Positions 4,221 to 7,675 of a DNA stretch of 7,675 bases are shown here, in pieces. Made by a program: the position numbers and the translations under genes. The stretch covers positions 1-7,675 of the forward strand of contig JAAZAW010000089.1 of assembly GCA_012514125.1 (NCBI GenBank), given 5' to 3'. This DNA comes from Phycisphaerae bacterium (GTDB taxonomy: Bacteria; Planctomycetota; Phycisphaerae; JAAYCJ01). The stretch's first letter is position 1. Every line of letters starts with the position of its first letter. The notes beneath the pieces are model-generated. The model was not told the origin of the DNA and ran no database searches. It saw only the letters and a list, made by a program, of their open reading frames with translations.

Positions 4221-7200
4221 ATGTATCACAACAATGCAAGATGGTTGAACGTCATGGGATATTTTTTCTTCTTTTGGGTTTTATGTAATCTTTCCCTGGC
4301 GGGCAATATTGCGACATGTACGCTCATGAGCCAAGCGCCCAAAATCGACGGTAAGATCGATGAGGCCGAATGGTCCGAGGCGTCGCGATTAACGGGCTTT
4401 GTTACGCTTATCCCCGATAAACGTCTTTCGAAGGTCCATACGTCGGCCTATATTGGATATGATGATCAGGCTGTTTATGTCGCATTTGTCTGTCAGCAGC
4501 CGCCTCATCCTCAGAGTAAAAGTGTCTGGAGAACATTGAAGTTAATCACCGACGGCGATTTATGGCGGACCGAATCGGTGGAGGTTCTTCTGGTCGATCC
4601 GAAAGAGAAAACCAACTGTTATCATTTCATTGTCTCCTCCAGCGGGCATCGATATGACGAATTCAACAAGGACCGTAAATGGAATGGCCAGTGGTCGTCG
4701 GCAGTACAGGAAAACGAAAAAGAGTGGTCGGTTGAGTTCCGAATTCCTTTTACAACGATCGAAAAGATCAACCGCTCCGAACCTGTGGGTTTCAACATGT
4801 TACGCAACATCGGCGGTGAATCGGGTCAGATCGTTACCTGGTCGCCCACCGGTGATCTGTTTAATGATTTCGGCATGCTTAATATAGGCAGCAACCGCGT
4901 AATCCACTCTTTTGAACCGACGAAAAAGAATTCCATAGGCCGACGTTTTGTCTTTGCCAACAAGGGTGATGACACGCATAAATATGAATACACCATAACA
5001 AGCATACGCCAGGCCGATAAAACACCGGTGCAGGATACGAAAAAAGAAGTTACGATTGAACCGAAGCAAACGGTCGAGGTTGATGAGACGATAGCATTGT
5101 TACCCGGAAAATATGAAACGGCGCTTGTCATCCAAAATGTATCCGATGGCAAAGTGGTCCTGAAACAGGAGTGGGTTGACAATTTACCGCAGGAACTGAA
5201 TGTGGAATTGCGGAAATACTTTTTTAATGACAAAGTCGAACCGATGGTCTATTTCCCGGTGAAATCAAATGAAGCCCAAAAAGGAGTTGTCACCTTCAGA
5301 TTAAAGCAGGAAAACAAGGTTTTATATGCCAAAAAAATCGAGGCGGCCAAAGTATCCATGAAGAGTGACGATCCGCGTTATAAACCGGAAATGGGCAAAC
5401 AGATCAAATGTCTTTTTGATATTTCCCGATGCGACGTAGGAAGTTATACGATCGAAATTGAAAGCTATGTTCCCGGTGAGAAAAAATCGAAAAAAGCATG
5501 GCTCTATTTCAACAAGCCTCCAAAGCTGGTGGGGTCGGATTCTCAGCTCGGCACCGAAGACATTGTGCCGAAACCCTGGCTACCGGTACAAGTGAACGAA
5601 AAGACCGTTTCCGTATGGGGGAGGAAATATGAATTCGCGGATGCCGCTTTACCGACGAATATTCTCAATCAAGGGCAAAACGTTCTTGCGGACAAAATTC
5701 AATTCACCGGCCGGTGCAACAATCAGCCCCTTGCGCTGAAAACGATTAAAACCCAAATGGTCGATTCCAAAGAGACTTCGTGCACGGTTGTTTCCACGCA
5801 GCGTGCCCCTGGAATAAAAATCGATTCAACTTCTTTGGTGGAGTTTGACGGATTTATTAAGGTTGACGTTGAGGTCACTCTTTCGCCGAGTAGTAAACTG
5901 GATCGACTGTCTCTGGAAATCCCGATCAAGGACGAGTATGCGACTTTGCTCGTAGCAAACCCCGACACGAATGAACGTGGGCAAAATCTGCCCTGGCCAA
6001 ACTGGAGCGGGACCCCCAATGGCTTTTTACCTAAAGACAAAGATGTCAGCGGTCCCTTTACGGATTATCTCTGGATCGGGAATGACGATCTGGGCTTCGT
6101 CTGGTCGTGCGGGTCGATGGAAAACTGGAGCCTGAAAAACAAAAAAGAGGCTATCCGTATTCTGAAACAAAACGATCACCGCGTGTTACAGGTAAACTTT
6201 GTCGATTCGCAACCGCTGAAAAATAAATTCAAGTTCTATTTTCTTTTACAGCCGACTCCGGTCAGGCCGCCTTCAAAAAACGATGTGATAAGCAACGTTT
6301 ACTATTACTATGATTTTTATTATGACAAAAAGCCGATGAACGTTCCGCCGGGCTTGTTGATCTATCCTGGCCGAGGTAATCTTAACCCTCGCCGGGGAAG
6401 CATCGGCATGTCGTTGGATGGAACGCTAGAAGCGTATTCGGCGGATCCCTCTCGACTGATCTGGATCGATTTTATCGATGGAGCGGGATCGGATGTGGAA
6501 GTTTTATGGGATCGGAAAAACGGCATCTTGAGTCTGGGGAAAAAAGAGGGTGGAAAGCACCTCAAACTCGCATCGCTTGCGAATGTGAAAACGTTGCCCC
6601 AAGTCGTGGCGGTAAACTGGAATGACGACAATACGGTCGAACTTTTAGCGGATGAAAAGTCCGCAAAAGGTAACGGGGTGTTGTTTGGAACCAAACCGCT
6701 GGACGGCACACGACTGGTTTTTTCCGGCGGTGTTTATGTGAAAGGAGTCGTCACAAACGATAAACCTCAATCGGTGATTTCTTTTGAAAATACCTCCGAT
6801 ACCTTATTGCTTGATCGTTTGACCCATATTACCGGGAATAAAGCTTTTGTTCCACAGACCCATCCCATCAAATCGGCGGATCAGCCCGGTTTCTCCGGTG
6901 GGCGGATCTATGGTTTCAAGGAGTTTCTGCCGGATGGCAAAATCTGGCTGTCGAGTGGGGTTGAAAATATCAATTGGTTTGAAAAATGGCGTAAAGTCGA
7001 TCATGTGGACTATATTCTGTTTCACGAATATTGGTCTGAATATGATGGATTTCTGAGAACCGACAAATACGATGCCGCCTTGCGGAAATTCATGACCTAC
7101 GCGCATGACAACGATTTGAAAGTCATTCTTCATATCGTCTCCGTGGTGGGGGACACGGCTTGGGAATTCCAGACCTATGGCGATGAAATCTGGGCCGAAC

Positions 7201-7675
7201 CCAAACGCTGCGGTTATCACCGCACCGAAGTCGATCCTCAGTATTCGTATTATGACTCGCGAGCGGGCAAGTGGCAGAATTATCTGATCTACCTGGTCGA
7301 GAAACTCATTACCGACTACGATATCGACGGTTTGTATTTTGACGGGTTAGCCTATGCGGTCAAGGATATGAATCGGTGGCATGGGGCAGGATACTTTGAC
7401 GAGAACGGCACATTGCACCCCACGCAACAAGTTGTTGAGACTAGAAATTATTTCAAACGAATCCGGAATGTCGGTAATAAATACAAAGATGATTTCAGGC
7501 TGGACATTCACGTTGCGGTCCCGAACGCGGTTACCGCCTCGGTGGCAGACAGTCATTTGACCGGCGAACAATACATGATGCTCGCAGACCTGGCGTATGA
7601 AGGCGATATCCGCAAGTGTCTTTCGCTCGATGCCTTCCGGGCCAATTGTGTCGGGAAACAGTTGGGTTTTCGTCC
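4221..7675 (+). CDS. Large secreted glycoside-hydrolase-like protein (DUF6067 type) with CBM9-like and LamG-like modules (3' partial)
   Basis: The frame is open from ATG 4221 to the window end (1151 residues, no stop), with GGAG seven bases before the ATG. Residues 1-27 form a Sec signal peptide (hydrophobic GYFFFFWVLCNLSLA, likely cut after SLA). About 39-225 is a CBM9-like module: APKIDGKIDEAEW, then VYVAFVC, SVEVLLVDP, VGFNMLRNIGG and WSPTGDLFNDFG. About 230-600 is beta-rich without clear motifs. About 612-682 (PFTDYLWIGNDDLGFVW ... LQPTPVRP) resembles the DUF6067 group. About 716-843 is LamG-like (GTLEAYSADPSRLIWIDF, AVNWNDDNTVELLAD). From about 885 there is a TIM-barrel-like region with FHEYW (934-938), DIDGLYFDG (1034-1042) and GEQY (1115-1118). 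Asp1036, Asp1041 and Glu1116 are candidate active-site residues by position only. The likely job is extracellular or periplasmic cleavage of a polysaccharide; the substrate is unknown. The family name rests on recalled motifs. Confidence 0.93.
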   Translation, partial: MYHNNARWLNVMGYFFFFWVLCNLSLAGNIATCTLMSQAPKIDGKIDEAEWSEASRLTGFVTLIPDKRLSKVHTSAYIGYDDQAVYVAFVCQQPPHPQSKSVWRTLKLITDGDLWRTESVEVLLVDPKEKTNCYHFIVSSSGHRYDEFNKDRKWNGQWSSAVQENEKEWSVEFRIPFTTIEKINRSEPVGFNMLRNIGGESGQIVTWSPTGDLFNDFGMLNIGSNRVIHSFEPTKKNSIGRRFVFANKGDDTHKYEYTITSIRQADKTPVQDTKKEVTIEPKQTVEVDETIALLPGKYETALVIQNVSDGKVVLKQEWVDNLPQELNVELRKYFFNDKVEPMVYFPVKSNEAQKGVVTFRLKQENKVLYAKKIEAAKVSMKSDDPRYKPEMGKQIKCLFDISRCDVGSYTIEIESYVPGEKKSKKAWLYFNKPPKLVGSDSQLGTEDIVPKPWLPVQVNEKTVSVWGRKYEFADAALPTNILNQGQNVLADKIQFTGRCNNQPLALKTIKTQMVDSKETSCTVVSTQRAPGIKIDSTSLVEFDGFIKVDVEVTLSPSSKLDRLSLEIPIKDEYATLLVANPDTNERGQNLPWPNWSGTPNGFLPKDKDVSGPFTDYLWIGNDDLGFVWSCGSMENWSLKNKKEAIRILKQNDHRVLQVNFVDSQPLKNKFKFYFLLQPTPVRPPSKNDVISNVYYYYDFYYDKKPMNVPPGLLIYPGRGNLNPRRGSIGMSLDGTLEAYSADPSRLIWIDFIDGAGSDVEVLWDRKNGILSLGKKEGGKHLKLASLANVKTLPQVVAVNWNDDNTVELLADEKSAKGNGVLFGTKPLDGTRLVFSGGVYVKGVVTNDKPQSVISFENTSDTLLLDRLTHITGNKAFVPQTHPIKSADQPGFSGGRIYGFKEFLPDGKIWLSSGVENINWFEKWRKVDHVDYILFHEYWSEYDGFLRTDKYDAALRKFMTYAHDNDLKVILHIVSVVGDTAWEFQTYGDEIWAEPKRCGYHRTEVDPQYSYYDSRAGKWQNYLIYLVEKLITDYDIDGLYFDGLAYAVKDMNRWHGAGYFDENGTLHPTQQVVETRNYFKRIRNVGNKYKDDFRLDIHVAVPNAVTASVADSHLTGEQYMMLADLAYEGDIRKCLSLDAFRANCVGKQLGFR

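Noticed and set aside
4221..4290. Lipoprotein signal at Cys22 of the glycosidase-like protein
   Set aside because: The residue before the Cys is Leu, not the Gly, Ala or Ser that a lipobox needs; SLA followed by Gly28 is a better signal peptidase I site.

Overview
The window looks like a piece of a saccharolytic, Gram-negative-type bacterium of the Planctomycetota, most likely the Phycisphaerae/Sedimentisphaerales side, or a close relative in the PVC superphylum. Three things point there. One exported protein ends in a type I dockerin whose two copies carry the GDxN...VDVGDLGILAANYG signature, followed by a Cys-Gly-Gly membrane tail. There is a pseudopilin with the GFTLIELLVV prepilin signature and a CASQLR..MYANSNNGWFP segment. 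There is also a large exported protein of the glycoside-hydrolase-like DUF6067 type. This assignment is an inference from protein style; no rRNA or other marker gene is present.

Layout, all on the + strand. (1) Bases 1-2274: the 3' part of a long, repetitive, multidomain exported protein (beta-sandwich modules, chitobiase C-terminal-type modules, a CBM9/DOMON-like module, dockerin, C-terminal anchor). (2) Bases 2275-2460: intergenic, with a perfect 10-bp GC-rich hairpin. (3) Bases 2461-3255: an M55 (DppA-type) D-aminopeptidase with all metal-ligand positions present. (4) Bases 3256-3422: intergenic, with a second hairpin related to the first and two tandem TATAAT boxes. (5) Bases 3423-4121: a type II secretion-like pseudopilin. 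(6) Bases 4122-4220: a T-rich spacer. (7) Bases 4221-7675: the 5' part of a large secreted protein (signal peptide, CBM9-like module, beta-sandwich region, DUF6067-like segment, LamG-like insert, TIM-barrel-like glycosidase segment) that runs off the end of the window. I translated it codon by codon and found no stop.

How they may work together: genes 1 and 4 look like exported carbohydrate-binding or carbohydrate-degrading proteins, and each contains a CBM9-like module. The pseudopilin sits just ahead of the glycosidase-like gene and could belong to the secretion or surface machinery that handles it. The M55 peptidase acts on short D-amino-acid peptides and has no obvious link to polysaccharide breakdown. 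Each intergenic gap is large enough for its own regulation, and hairpins separate genes 1, 2 and 3, so a single operon is not supported. The pseudopilin and glycosidase-like genes (99-base gap, no convincing terminator between them) are the best candidates for co-transcription.

No RNA gene, insertion sequence, CRISPR array, attachment site or origin was seen. I see no clearly undescribed system. The most unusual signals are a small family of related intergenic hairpins with a compensatory base change, a short repeat placed just after two consecutive stop codons, the C-terminal CGG anchor, and the domain order of the truncated glycosidase-like protein.
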